A stretch of DNA of 64,000 nt from Candidatus Villigracilis adiacens (GTDB taxonomy: Bacteria; Chloroflexota; Anaerolineae; Anaerolineales; Villigracilaceae), in contig JADJBU010000007.1 of the NCBI GenBank assembly GCA_016703605.1, positions 62,001 to 126,000 of the forward strand, given 5' to 3'. Below, one piece after another: positions 22,840 to 31,730 of the stretch (positions within the stretch are counted from its first letter, which is position 1; each line of letters begins with the position of its first letter). Position numbers and translations under genes: made by a program. The notes under the pieces are model-generated. The model did not search any database. It was not told the DNA's origin and saw only the letters and a program-made list of their open reading frames with translations.

Positions 22840-24237
22840 TTATTGTACGAGGTGTTCGAATAACTGCGGCAGGCTGGCGAGGAAGGGCTGCATTATCTGC
22901 GGGAAGAATCCGAGGGCAAAGAGACCAAGCGCGCCAACCGCAAGCATGAGGGTTTGCGCCCAGGTTTCATTGACCTCCCACGGGGTTTCCTCCGCCGACA
23001 TAACCAATGCTGCAAGTGTCCGAAACGCCGATGTCAGCAGACCCCACAAACCGAGGAAGACCCAAAATGCCGCGCCCAGCGATTCAACGGAAAGCGCCTG
23101 AAACAGCGCGATCCGCGCTGGAAAGCCCGCCAAGAGGGGGAAGCCGGCGACGGAAAGATGGGCGAGGATGAGCGAACCGGCTGCAATTGGGTATTTTCGC
23201 GCCAGCCCTTGAATGTCGCTGAATTTGAGCGGATACGCCCTGCGCTTGATGATGGACAGGGCGAGCGCCCAAACGCTCAGTTCCAATCCGCGCGGGATGA
23301 GCGCAAGGAAGACGATGTCGGCGAGGTCGCTCGAGTTTAGACCGAGGGCTGCCAGGAATAGCCCTGTTTCGGCGATGGCGGCATATGCCATGATCCTGCC
23401 CAGGTGCCGCTGCAAGGCTCCGAAGATTCCGCCTGACGCGGTCATCAGCACGCCTGAGAATAGAATGGCGTTCGAAATTTGTTCGGTGTTTCTCAGCCAT
23501 GTGTAACGGTCGAGAAAACCGAGCGCAAAGATGACGGTGAAGACCGGCAGCGCCCATAAAAGGAAGCCGACTGCAAATGGCGGTGATTCTTCCATCAATT
23601 GGGGAATCCAGTTGTAAAGGGGAAAGACCGCGAAGAGGAAGGCAAAGCCCATGCTGAGCATGATTCCGGATTCGAGGATCGTGCGCAGGTCGCCGGGGTT
23701 GGCTTCGACCCCGGCGAGCATCCAGCCGGAGAAGAGGATGAAGGGCATTGCCAGGGTCTGGTAGACGATGTACCGCACCACACCGCGTCCTGGAGTTTGA
23801 TAGATTGGCACCAGCAGGAAAACGATCAGCATGGCTGCCACTTCGAGCAGGAGCGCGGCGTAAAGGAAGGGTTCGACGGCCAGCGACGCGGTCAGCAGGG
23901 CGACGATCATCAACCCGAGCGACGAGAAACGGCGCGCCGAGCCGGTTGACTCGGAGCCGAAAAACCAAAGCGCCGACACGCCATAGATCATAGCCAGCAG
24001 GGGACCATCCGCTGCGGAAAATTCAAAACTGCGCCCGAAGACCTCGATGGCTGGAGAAATCTTTAGGGAGAGGGAGCCGAGTAAAAGCGCCGTATCGATG
24101 GGGATAAAGAGCGCGATTAACGAAAGCAGGGCGGCAACCCCGCCTCCGGCATATGCCGAATACTTTTCGTTCAGGAGGAAAAATATCGCAGCCCCAGCCA
24201 GCAGGGGGGCTCCGATCCAGAGGATGGGGGCGCTCAT
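22840..24237 (-). CDS. NuoN/MrpD-like proton-translocating antiporter subunit
   Basis: 465 residues, about 14 transmembrane helices. It belongs to the proton-antiporter family shared by complex I (NuoL/M/N) and Mrp antiporters. FPLYNWIPQLMEESPP corresponds to the TM7/8 region and FLDRYTWLRN follows. The conserved TM5 Glu could not be placed with confidence. The start overlaps the stop of the preceding gene (ATGA). It is the last of three membrane genes without other nuo or mrp genes. Confidence 0.82.
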   Translation of the reverse strand: MSAPILWIGAPLLAGAAIFFLLNEKYSAYAGGGVAALLSLIALFIPIDTALLLGSLSLKISPAIEVFGRSFEFSAADGPLLAMIYGVSALWFFGSESTGSARRFSSLGLMIVALLTASLAVEPFLYAALLLEVAAMLIVFLLVPIYQTPGRGVVRYIVYQTLAMPFILFSGWMLAGVEANPGDLRTILESGIMLSMGFAFLFAVFPLYNWIPQLMEESPPFAVGFLLWALPVFTVIFALGFLDRYTWLRNTEQISNAILFSGVLMTASGGIFGALQRHLGRIMAYAAIAETGLFLAALGLNSSDLADIVFLALIPRGLELSVWALALSIIKRRAYPLKFSDIQGLARKYPIAAGSLILAHLSVAGFPLLAGFPARIALFQALSVESLGAAFWVFLGLWGLLTSAFRTLAALVMSAEETPWEVNETWAQTLMLAVGALGLFALGFFPQIMQPFLASLPQLFEHLVQ

Positions 24238-24848
24238 TCCTCGTCCTCCGGGGCGATGAGCGGGACCGAACCGGCTGTCATCAAGTACGAGCCGACGACT
24301 CCCAGCCCGAGGTTGACCGCCGCCAGAAGACCGGTGACAAGGATGGCGCTTTCGACCGCGGCATAAAGAATCTCGAAACCTGCCAGGATGCTTAGCAAAG
24401 CCAGGGTTACCCGTAACAGGTCGTTTGTCACACCAAGTTGCGCGAGGCCGGCGCCGACCAGCAGCAGCCCGGCTGCGATAACTGGCAGCCCCATGCCGGG
24501 GATCGCAGCTTCGATGCGCGGCGCGCTTCCGGCTGAGACGAGTATGACGATCCCCATTAGAAGCAGGCGAAATGCCGATCCGCGCGGATAGAAACGGTCC
24601 TGGTCGCGGTCTTCGACCGGGGTCAGGTTGATGCGCGTCATGCCGAGGACGGCGACGGACATCCACCCGGCGATCAGTTTCACCGAACCCATTGCCAGCG
24701 GAAGATGGCGGGTGACAAGCCAGAAGGCGGCGAGGTATTGAAGCGCGAGCGCGCCCAGAAGCGCGCGCCAGTCGCGGCTGATCAGGATCGTGGTCGAAGT
24801 CGTCAGCGTAAGGAGGACTGCCGTCCAGGAAGGGATGTCGAGCAGCAT
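24234..24848 (-). CDS. Membrane protein of antiporter-like module (NuoK/MrpC-like C-terminus)
   Basis: 204 residues, about six hydrophobic segments. The C-terminal three helices (GLPVIAAGLLLVGAGLAQLG, then ILAGFEILYAAVES) resemble NuoK/HyfE/MrpC proteins in length and in an intramembrane Glu. The N-terminal 80 residues are unassigned. It starts one base after the stop of the preceding gene and overlaps the next by 4 bp, so the three products should be made together. Confidence 0.65.
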   Translation of the reverse strand: MLLDIPSWTAVLLTLTTSTTILISRDWRALLGALALQYLAAFWLVTRHLPLAMGSVKLIAGWMSVAVLGMTRINLTPVEDRDQDRFYPRGSAFRLLLMGIVILVSAGSAPRIEAAIPGMGLPVIAAGLLLVGAGLAQLGVTNDLLRVTLALLSILAGFEILYAAVESAILVTGLLAAVNLGLGVVGSYLMTAGSVPLIAPEDEE

Positions 24849-24849
24849 G

Positions 24850-26391
24850 TTAGCGCGTTCCCCCGGTGATGATAAGAATGAAGAATATCAGGAATAGCAG
24901 GGTCCACATGATGCCGCCCTCCCCTTCCAGCGATTTGTTGATGGTTTGCGAAAGCCTTGCCAGACCGCGATAGACAGCCCAAAGACTCTGGTAGATGCCG
25001 TTGACTCCCGACCCTGTTGAGCCGACCCAATGGACGCGGGCGGGGCTAAAGATGCGGAAACGCCGGGTGGACCAGAACAAGCCCAAGGTCAGGAGAGAGG
25101 CGGGAAGGGCTAGAATCCAATTACCGGTCTGAAGTGCCCCCTCCCAGCCAAATAATCCAAGTAAAACCTGAACGATCAGAAGGGCAGCCAGCCCTGCCGG
25201 GTAGACTGCCTTTACCCAGGCGGGCGATTCGTCGAGCGATTCTGTTCCGGGGCGCAATGCGAAACGAATGTAACCGGCTGCCATGGCTGCCTGCGCTGCA
25301 AGGGCGAATGGGATTGCGAAGCCTGTGTTTCCATTCCATGCGGTGGCGGTCAGCGAGAGGGGCAGGCTCGAGAGACCCCATACACCGACCAATAAAAGGC
25401 GGTTGATGTGAACGCCCCGCGCCGCTGAAAGGAATAATGCGCCTCCCGCGAGGACGAGGATGCACGCCCAGGCAGCCGCGCCGGTGGGGTTGCCGCCCAA
25501 AGCCGAAAGCACTGCAAGCGATGCGATACCGATCATCCAATAGGGACGTCCGTTCAATTCATCGGGGGCGCGGAGCCACATCCAGCCGCCGTACACGGCG
25601 GCGATGCCTGCAAGGAGCATCAGGAGGGGAGTCCACCCGGCAGCCGTTAGCGGATGATGCGTTAAAACGCTCAAGGTGGAGGCAGCCCCGATCAGCCGCA
25701 AACCGGTGCCAAAGCCGCGCCTCAAAGACGATTTTGGATCGTAGGGCAGATGCAACGGCAGGACTCCGAGCCGCAACCCCGCCGCGATACCCAGATAAAG
25801 GCTTGTATTCGAGGGTAAAGATTGAAAGGTTCCGGTGGAAGCGCTCGAGAAACCTTCGATGTAGGACCACAACAGGAACGAACTGCCTGCAACCCGCGTT
25901 GCAAATGAAATCACCGCCTGTTCATTGTTACGCGCCCCATCCACCGAACTGACCTGGGCGAAAAATTCCGCAAGATCGAGGAGCGCCCAGGTGAGAAGCA
26001 GGGTCAACGGATTATTCGATACCGCGGATAAAACGCCCACGCCGCCCAGCATCAGCGTCCCTGCCCAGGACAGGGTGTTTCCAAACACCGGGCGGGTCAC
26101 TGCGGTCAGGAGGATCGCGGCGGTCAAGGCAGTGATGGATGCAGACAGCGCCCACGCGGCTCCGTCCACGCGAAAGGTGACGGCTGTCGGGAAAAGGGTC
26201 TGCGGCTGCCAGGCGGGAAGGGTCGCTTCGAATGGGATGATGCCCGCCCAAAAAACAACGCTAATAAACGCCGCCGCCGCACCGCCGGCGGCGACCAGCC
26301 AGGCATAACGCGCCTCGGGTTGAAAAAAACGCAGGAGCACCAGCGTGATCGATGTGATGGATAATAATAGACAAACCAACAACAGGAACAT
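24850..26391 (-). CDS. NuoL/MrpA-like antiporter subunit, divergent
   Basis: 513 residues, about 14 helices. The pattern FRVDGAAWALS ... NNPLTLLLTWALLDLAEF is the NuoL/NuoM/MrpA beginning of the proton-translocation domain; TWALLDLAEF carries the acidic residue expected in TM5. LGVLPLHLPYDPKSSLRRG aligns with the TM7/8 motif, where complex I has H.WLP.A. Divergent from true complex I subunits. First gene of the long minus-strand run that ends at the MFS gene. Confidence 0.78.
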   Translation of the reverse strand: MFLLLVCLLLSITSITLVLLRFFQPEARYAWLVAAGGAAAAFISVVFWAGIIPFEATLPAWQPQTLFPTAVTFRVDGAAWALSASITALTAAILLTAVTRPVFGNTLSWAGTLMLGGVGVLSAVSNNPLTLLLTWALLDLAEFFAQVSSVDGARNNEQAVISFATRVAGSSFLLWSYIEGFSSASTGTFQSLPSNTSLYLGIAAGLRLGVLPLHLPYDPKSSLRRGFGTGLRLIGAASTLSVLTHHPLTAAGWTPLLMLLAGIAAVYGGWMWLRAPDELNGRPYWMIGIASLAVLSALGGNPTGAAAWACILVLAGGALFLSAARGVHINRLLLVGVWGLSSLPLSLTATAWNGNTGFAIPFALAAQAAMAAGYIRFALRPGTESLDESPAWVKAVYPAGLAALLIVQVLLGLFGWEGALQTGNWILALPASLLTLGLFWSTRRFRIFSPARVHWVGSTGSGVNGIYQSLWAVYRGLARLSQTINKSLEGEGGIMWTLLFLIFFILIITGGTR

Positions 26392-26536
26392 GGGAGATCA
26401 TAATTGTAACAGGCATCTGCATGGAGTCCGGCGTCTGCTTGGAGGGAACATGCCCGCGCCGCTTTTGCCGCCAACCCTTCCATGCCCGGACATGTTGACA
26501 TAATTGCAGGGCGGGCTGCCTGCCGGATGCGTTTGG

Positions 26537-26542
26537 TAAAAT
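26537..26542 (+). promoter_or_regulatory. -10 box (TAAAAT) of a leaderless-type start
   Basis: TAAAAT lies six bases before the ATG at 26549; no Shine-Dalgarno precedes that ATG. Confidence 0.4.
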
Positions 26543-26548
26543 CCTGGC

Positions 26549-27847
26549 ATGATGTTCGAAGCACACAAACGCGGTCGGATGAAATTCGGATACTGGATTC
26601 TGACCTTGACCCTGATCGTTTCCTGTTCCACACCCACCCCCCCCGCTTCAACCCCGGACCCGGAACCTGTTTCACTTCCAGTGAGTTCGCAGCCAACGCC
26701 GACGCCCTTTCAACCCCAGGCTGGGGCGTCCTCCGATCCGTACGCATCTGTCAACACCCCGCAGGCGGCAGCGACTTTTACGCCCCACCCAACCCAGAAT
26801 GTGATTCCGGAAAATATCTCCGCGCCGATTGCCACTTCATCGCCCAGCGGCGAATTGCTGCAATACAACCCGTTGACCGGCCTGCCCGTGGGCGACCCCG
26901 CCTTCCTGCAATTCAGACCCCTGGCAATCAAGGTCAGCAATTCGCCCGACTACGTTCGTCCGCAATCCGGGTTGACGCTGGCGGATGTGGTCTACGAATA
27001 CTACATCGAATGGGGCGACACGCGTTTTGTCGGCATCTTTTATGAAAACACCGCCAAAGCCGAGAGGGTCGGTCCCGTTCGCTCGGGGAGATATTTCGAC
27101 GAGCATCTGGTGCGCATGTATCATTCCTACCTGATGTTCAAAGGCGCCGATCCGCGCGAGTTGGAATACTTCCATACCCTCGATATTGATTCGTTTTTTA
27201 TCACGGTGGGGTTTGGCAACTGCCCGCCGTATTTCATGGGTCCGTATAACCGCGAAGGATATAACAATGTATTCTTCAATGCCGCAAAATGGGAGGCGTG
27301 TACCGCCAAAAAAGGCTGGGACAACAGCCCCCAAACGATACGTGGCGGCTTCTTTTCAGAAGATATTCCCCAAAGCCCATCCATTGTCACCCGCATCTAT
27401 AATTATTATTCCGCCGTAAATTACAATTTTTGGGCGTACGACCCGGAAACAAAAAATTATTTCCGCTACCAGGAAAGCAAAGACCTGATCACCCGCAGGG
27501 CGGAAGAGTACAGCCAGCTCTATGACGATTACACAAAAGAGCCGGTTGCCTTCGAAAATGTGGTTGTTCTGTTCGTGCCGTATATCTTCACCAGCCAGGG
27601 ACAGGCGCAGGATGAGATATACAACCCGCAGCTATTCGATTACGGCAGCGCCTACGTCTTCCGCGACGGGCTTGCCATTCCCGCGCAGTGGAACCGGACT
27701 GCCGTTGACCAGCCCATCATCCTGACCCACCCCGATGGCACACCCATCTACCTGCGCCCCGGGCAAACCTTCTACCAAATGATGGGAGTCACCTCGCGCA
27801 AATTTACAGAGGGGACGGAATGGCGTTTCGAATTCGTCACGCCTTAA
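26549..27847 (+). CDS. DUF3048 (YerB-like) lipoprotein
   Basis: 432 residues. A short cytoplasmic start is followed by a signal peptide with lipobox IVSC (Cys about 26), then a Thr/Pro/Ser-rich linker and the DUF3048 domain (NPLTGLP, RPLAIKVSNSPDYVRPQSGL, VGPVRSGR). A second DUF3048_C-like part follows. Homologues include YerB of Bacillus; function is unknown. The alternative start ATG at 26579 would give a more typical signal peptide. Divergent from the antiporter module. Confidence 0.88.
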   Translation: MMFEAHKRGRMKFGYWILTLTLIVSCSTPTPPASTPDPEPVSLPVSSQPTPTPFQPQAGASSDPYASVNTPQAAATFTPHPTQNVIPENISAPIATSSPSGELLQYNPLTGLPVGDPAFLQFRPLAIKVSNSPDYVRPQSGLTLADVVYEYYIEWGDTRFVGIFYENTAKAERVGPVRSGRYFDEHLVRMYHSYLMFKGADPRELEYFHTLDIDSFFITVGFGNCPPYFMGPYNREGYNNVFFNAAKWEACTAKKGWDNSPQTIRGGFFSEDIPQSPSIVTRIYNYYSAVNYNFWAYDPETKNYFRYQESKDLITRRAEEYSQLYDDYTKEPVAFENVVVLFVPYIFTSQGQAQDEIYNPQLFDYGSAYVFRDGLAIPAQWNRTAVDQPIILTHPDGTPIYLRPGQTFYQMMGVTSRKFTEGTEWRFEFVTP

Positions 27848-27854
27848 CCCGTAC

Positions 27855-27897
27855 GGCAAGGTTCACCTTGCCCGCCCTGGTGCAAAATGAATTTTGC
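27855..27897. repeat. Two short palindromes
   Basis: GGCAAGGTTCACCTTGCC (27855-27872) and GCAAAAT..ATTTTGC (27882-27897) follow the DUF3048 stop. The first is of the same type as the GACAAGG..CCTTGTC hairpin at 28699-28716. Confidence 0.6.
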
Positions 27898-27927
27898 CGC
27901 ACACCTTGCCTGCCCGAAATACAAAAT

Positions 27928-28019
27928 CAGTACTTCACGAAAGCGCGTATTTGGCGGTCTCTGCCGCCGCATTTGCGCTAGAGAGCGCAAATTTTACGCA
28001 TGGGTTTCGTGATCTACTG
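27928..28019. mobile_element. 92-bp MITE-like element with 5-bp target duplication
   Basis: Ends CAGTACTTCACGAAA (27928-27942) and TTTCGTGATCTACTG (28005-28019) are 15-bp inverted repeats with two mismatches. AAAAT is duplicated on both sides (27923-27927 and 28020-28024). The interior contains two further hairpins (GGCGG..CCGCC and ATTTGCGCT..AGCGCAAAT). No coding capacity. Confidence 0.78.
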
Positions 28020-28079
28020 AAAATATATTTTGCGGTACAGCCATGCCATGTATTACAATGAACCCACCCCGGAGTTCTC

Positions 28080-28586
28080 ATGACCTTTGATCCCGTCTTC
28101 CTCGCCAACCTCACCCTTGTCTTGACTGCGTTCGCCGGCGCGTTTCTCGTGGCTTTGTGGATCAGCCTCGTGATCTGGACCTACCGCGACATCCGCTCGC
28201 GGGCGCGCGACCCACTGGTGCAGACTCTCTCTGCACTGTTGGTTGCCGTGTTGAACCTGCCCGGCGTGCTGGTCTACCTCATCCTCCGCCCGCCGCGGAC
28301 TTTGGAAGAGGAATATCAGCGCACACTGGAAGAGGAAGCCCTGCTCCAGGCGTTGGAAGACCTGCCGCTCTGCCCGGGCTGTGAACGGCGCGTAAAAGAG
28401 GATTGGCAGGTCTGCCCGAACTGTCACACCAAATTGAAAAAATCCTGCCATAACTGCTCCCGCCTGATGGAACTGCCCTGGAATATCTGCCCCTTCTGCG
28501 GGACTCCCGCCCCCGGCGTGCGCCTCGAAGCCACCAGCCTCGACGACGCACTAAAGGGAATCAAAATCACAGACGAAGGGCAATAG
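28080..28586 (+). CDS. Membrane-anchored double zinc-ribbon protein
   Basis: 168 residues. Two transmembrane helices (about 8-35 and 45-68) are followed by a Glu-rich linker and two zinc ribbons: CPGC...CPNC (about 100-120) and CHNC...CPFC (about 127-144), the DZANK arrangement. Probably a small membrane protein with a cytoplasmic metal-bound domain for protein contacts; function unknown. A CGGAG site precedes the ATG. Palindrome clusters lie on both sides. Confidence 0.8.
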   Translation: MTFDPVFLANLTLVLTAFAGAFLVALWISLVIWTYRDIRSRARDPLVQTLSALLVAVLNLPGVLVYLILRPPRTLEEEYQRTLEEEALLQALEDLPLCPGCERRVKEDWQVCPNCHTKLKKSCHNCSRLMELPWNICPFCGTPAPGVRLEATSLDDALKGIKITDEGQ

Positions 28587-28589
28587 TAG

Positions 28590-28716
28590 GACAAACTGGG
28601 TTTGCCGTTGCTTCAGCAAGGTTAAACTTCAGCTTGCTTCCCCATGCAGACAAACTGAAGTTTGTCGTACTGCAAACTTCAGTTTGCTTCCTCGCGCAGA
28701 CAAGGCGAACCTTGTC
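28590..28716. repeat. Cluster of related palindromes upstream of menC
   Basis: Three strong hairpins follow each other: GACAAACTGAAGTTTGTC (28649-28666), GCAAACTTCAGTTTGC (28672-28687) and GACAAGGCGAACCTTGTC (28699-28716). Weaker relatives precede them at 28590-28640. GTCGTAC follows the first and third copies, so they look like a REP-type family. Confidence 0.75.
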
Positions 28717-28717
28717 G

Positions 28718-28723
28718 TACAAT
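28718..28723 (+). promoter_or_regulatory. -10 box (TACAAT) of menC
   Basis: TACAAT directly follows the last palindrome and lies six bases before the ATG at 28730, the spacing of a leaderless mRNA. Confidence 0.4.
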
Positions 28724-28729
28724 ATGACC

Positions 28730-29836
28730 ATGAAAATAGAATCCATCACCCTCCACCACATCTCCATGCCGCTGGTTGCCCCGTTTGAAACTTCATTTGG
28801 GCGCGAGACAGAGCGCGAATGCATCATCATCGAAATTCACTCCGAAGGGCTGGTCGGATGGGGTGAATGCGTCGCCTCGTACAACCCCGGTTACAGTTAC
28901 GAGACCACCGGCACAGCCATGCCCACATTAAGAGACTTCATCGCGCCGTTGATCCTCAGCAAAGACATCAAAGACGCGCTCAATTTTCAGGAACGCATGG
29001 CGGGCATCCGCGGGCATCACCTTGCCAAGGCGGGCGTCGAAATGGCAATTTGGGATTTGCTCGGCAAGCGCGGGGGAAAATCGCTCAAACAGTTATTCGG
29101 CGGCGCGCGCGACAAGGTCGAAGTCGGCGTCTCGGTCGGGATTCAGGAATCGCCCGGGAAACTCGTCGAAACCGTCACTGATTTTGTCAAGAGCGGCTAT
29201 GCCCGCGTCAAACTCAAGATCAAACCCGGCAAGGATGTGACCTTTACCCAGGCTGTTCGGGCGGCTTTCCCGGATATCCGCCTGCAAGTGGACGCCAATT
29301 CCGCCTACTCGATGGACGACGCCGACTCGCTCAAACCGCTCGACGACCTGAATCTCCTGCTCATCGAACAACCGCTCTTTGAAGACGACATCTGGGACCA
29401 TCACAAATTCCAGGCGAAGTTCAACACCCCCGTCTGCCTCGATGAAAGCATCGTCTCGCCGCGTCATGCGCGTTATGCCATCGAAATGAAAGCCTGCAAG
29501 ATCATCAACATCAAACCGGCGCGGCTCGGCGGCTTGAGTCAGGGCATCCAGACCCACGACCTCGCGCAGGAACATAACATGCCGGTCTGGTGCGGCGGGA
29601 TGCTCGAAACGGGCATCGGACGCGCCTCGAACCTTGCGCTGGCATCCCTGCCCAACTTCATCCTGCCCGGCGATGTCTCCGCCTCAGACCGCTATTACAC
29701 CCGCGACATTACGCATGAACGCTTCGTCCTCAACGCCGACTCGACCATTGACGTGCCGAACAAACCCGGCTTGGGCGTGACCATTGACGAAGACGCATTA
29801 AAGTCATATACGAAAACAAAGCTGGCAATAAACTGA
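28730..29836 (+). CDS. menC: o-Succinylbenzoate synthase (MenC, enolase superfamily)
   Basis: Dehydrates SHCHC to o-succinylbenzoate in menaquinone synthesis; close relatives racemise N-acylamino acids, so promiscuity is possible. 368 residues. Active-site elements: KLKIK (KxK catalytic Lys), metal ligands in DANSAY, IEQPL and CLDES, and the second Lys in NIKPARLGG. The start at 28730 gives MKIESITLHHI and sits six bases after a TACAAT box; an ATG two codons earlier and longer versions through the palindromes are less likely. No other men genes are nearby. Confidence 0.9.
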   Translation: MKIESITLHHISMPLVAPFETSFGRETERECIIIEIHSEGLVGWGECVASYNPGYSYETTGTAMPTLRDFIAPLILSKDIKDALNFQERMAGIRGHHLAKAGVEMAIWDLLGKRGGKSLKQLFGGARDKVEVGVSVGIQESPGKLVETVTDFVKSGYARVKLKIKPGKDVTFTQAVRAAFPDIRLQVDANSAYSMDDADSLKPLDDLNLLLIEQPLFEDDIWDHHKFQAKFNTPVCLDESIVSPRHARYAIEMKACKIINIKPARLGGLSQGIQTHDLAQEHNMPVWCGGMLETGIGRASNLALASLPNFILPGDVSASDRYYTRDITHERFVLNADSTIDVPNKPGLGVTIDEDALKSYTKTKLAIN

Positions 29837-29871
29837 CGCGGACCCTCGCGCGCTTAAGCCAGTAAAGATAT

Positions 29872-29907
29872 AAGTACGAGGTGTTTAGCGCTTCGTACTT
29901 TTCTTTT
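29872..29907 (+). terminator. Intrinsic terminator of menC
   Basis: AAGTACGA (29872-29879) pairs with TCGTACTT (29893-29900), followed by TTCTTTT. Confidence 0.6.
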
Positions 29908-29916
29908 GGAAAACGA

Positions 29917-31572
29917 ATGAAAAAAACTTCCATCCTCCTCCTTTCGATAATCCTCTCAGCCTGCGCCTCGCCCACGCCTGCCGCGCCGACCGCGACCGCC
30001 GCCCTCCCTCCAACTGCCACGCAAACGCCAATGCCCAATGCGCTCTGGATCAGCCCCGCTGTGCCGGATGTGTTGCGCGAAACTGCGCAACGAGCCGGGC
30101 TTCCCATCGTGGACGCGCCCGAGATCGCCACGCAAAAACTGGATACCGCCGACTCAGGTTCCTTATGGATTTACGCCCTCGTCGCGCCTTTCCCAACAGT
30201 GACGGATGGAGTCTCGTCCGCAGACCTTTTCAGCGTCTGGAGCGGCGGGTCTTTCTTAACTGGAAGCGGTCAACCGCTGCTCATGGCAGAATCCACCCTG
30301 GGGGCGTTGACTGCTCTTTGGGGCAAACCAGCCCCGGGCGCGGTGAGAACCGTTCTCAAAGAGCAGATTCTGGATTCAGCGTGGACCCAGCCCTTTAGTC
30401 CGGCGATCATTCCCTTTGAAGAAATCCAACCGAAGTGGAAAGTGTTGACGGTGGACGGTCAATCGCCGGTGCGAAAAGATTTCGACGCGGGCATGTATCC
30501 GTTGAAGGTTACATTTGGCTTGACGGGCGCGGCGTTTGAATTGCCCGCGTCGAACCGCGAAGCCTCGAAGATGACGACCGTTGTGTTGACCGGCGTGACT
30601 GCCCTGGTGCGCGCGACTGCGTTCACGATGGAGACGAAAGGCGTGACGCGACCCGGCGAGTTAATCCATGACTGGCTTGCCAACGCCGACATCGCGCATA
30701 TCAGCAACGAAGTGCCGTTCGACGCAGGCTGCCCGCCGCCGACGCCGGGTTATAAAAATTTCATCCTGTGCAGCGACCCGAAGTATTTCGAACTTCTCCA
30801 ATCTGTTGGCGTGGATATTGTGGAATTGACCGGCGACCATTTTGCCGACCGCGGCACGCAAGCCATGCTCGATACGCTCAAGATATACCGCGATAATAAC
30901 ATTCCATATTATGGCGGGGGCGCAAATGTGGACGAGGCGCGCAAGCCGGTCTTTCTGGATGTGAACGGCAACAGGATCGCGTTCATGGGCTGCAACGGAA
31001 AGGTTTCTTATACAATCGTCAAAGCGACCGATATTCAACCCGGCGCGGCGGATTGCGATTATGAATTCTTTGCAAACCAGGTCGAAGATGCCGTCTCGAA
31101 GGGATACATGGTTATCTTTACGTTTCAACACGAGGAATGCTATCACCCAGGTCCATGTTATATGCATGAAGAGGGATTTCATGCCGTTGCCGATGCCGGG
31201 GCGACGGTGGTCAGCGGCAGCCAGGCGCACTATCCGCACCTGATGGAGTTCCGCGGGGATTCTTTCATTCATTTTGGGCTGGGAAATTTATTCTTCGACC
31301 AGATGACCTATGAATTGCCCGATGGTTCCGTGATCGACGAAACCCGCCGCGAGTTTATTGACCGGCACATCTTCTATGATGGCAAATATCTCGGCGTGGA
31401 GTTGCTGTCTGCCATGCTGGAGGATTTCTCCCGTCCGCGCCCGATGAACGAACGCGAGCGCGCGCAGTTTCTGACAGAATACTTTGCCTACAGCGGCTGG
31501 ATGGAGTTGCAGCCGACTCCGATCCCAGTTCCCACTGTCACGCTGACGCCGATTGTTCTGCCTTCGCCGTAG
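29917..31572 (+). CDS. CapA/PgsA-type lipoprotein
   Basis: 551 residues from the ATG at 29917. Signal peptide with lipobox LSAC, then a Thr/Pro-rich linker. About 230 residues of unassigned N-terminal domain precede a CapA fold, a calcineurin-like metallophosphoesterase relative: ADIAHISNEVPF, VELTGDHFADRG, FTFQHEECY, SGSQAHYPHLMEF and HFGLGNLFFDQ supply the usual metal-site residues. CapA/PgsA proteins take part in poly-gamma-glutamate or capsule assembly; no capB/capC genes are near. It ends in a Pro/Thr tail. Confidence 0.88.
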   Translation: MKKTSILLLSIILSACASPTPAAPTATAALPPTATQTPMPNALWISPAVPDVLRETAQRAGLPIVDAPEIATQKLDTADSGSLWIYALVAPFPTVTDGVSSADLFSVWSGGSFLTGSGQPLLMAESTLGALTALWGKPAPGAVRTVLKEQILDSAWTQPFSPAIIPFEEIQPKWKVLTVDGQSPVRKDFDAGMYPLKVTFGLTGAAFELPASNREASKMTTVVLTGVTALVRATAFTMETKGVTRPGELIHDWLANADIAHISNEVPFDAGCPPPTPGYKNFILCSDPKYFELLQSVGVDIVELTGDHFADRGTQAMLDTLKIYRDNNIPYYGGGANVDEARKPVFLDVNGNRIAFMGCNGKVSYTIVKATDIQPGAADCDYEFFANQVEDAVSKGYMVIFTFQHEECYHPGPCYMHEEGFHAVADAGATVVSGSQAHYPHLMEFRGDSFIHFGLGNLFFDQMTYELPDGSVIDETRREFIDRHIFYDGKYLGVELLSAMLEDFSRPRPMNERERAQFLTEYFAYSGWMELQPTPIPVPTVTLTPIVLPSP

Positions 31573-31586
31573 CCGCCTGTAATATG

Positions 31587-31640
31587 GACTCCAGCGACTC
31601 CTGTCGTTGGAGTCAAATGTCAGGAGACTTTTGACTCCGG
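31587..31640. repeat. GACTCC-type repeat with hairpin
   Basis: GACTCCAGCGAC (31587-31598) pairs with GTCGTTGGAGTC (31603-31614) apart from one base. It is followed by GTCAGGAGACTTTTGACTCC. It could help end capA transcripts; the sequence family recurs at 15660, 37446 and 49107. Confidence 0.6.
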
Positions 31641-31730
31641 GGCGCGAAATTTACAACAATTTTACAACCCCTCCACACCCCGCTAACGCGCGAGACCTAC
31701 AATTTCGTCGTAACCTGAAGGAGGTTCACG

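Noticed and set aside
26495..26500. TTGACA as -35 of the DUF3048 gene
   Set aside because: The distance to the TAAAAT box is 36 bases, far outside the 16-19 range.
29917..31572. Poly-gamma-glutamate synthesis operon
   Set aside because: Only a CapA-like lipoprotein is present; no capB, capC or ligase genes are nearby.
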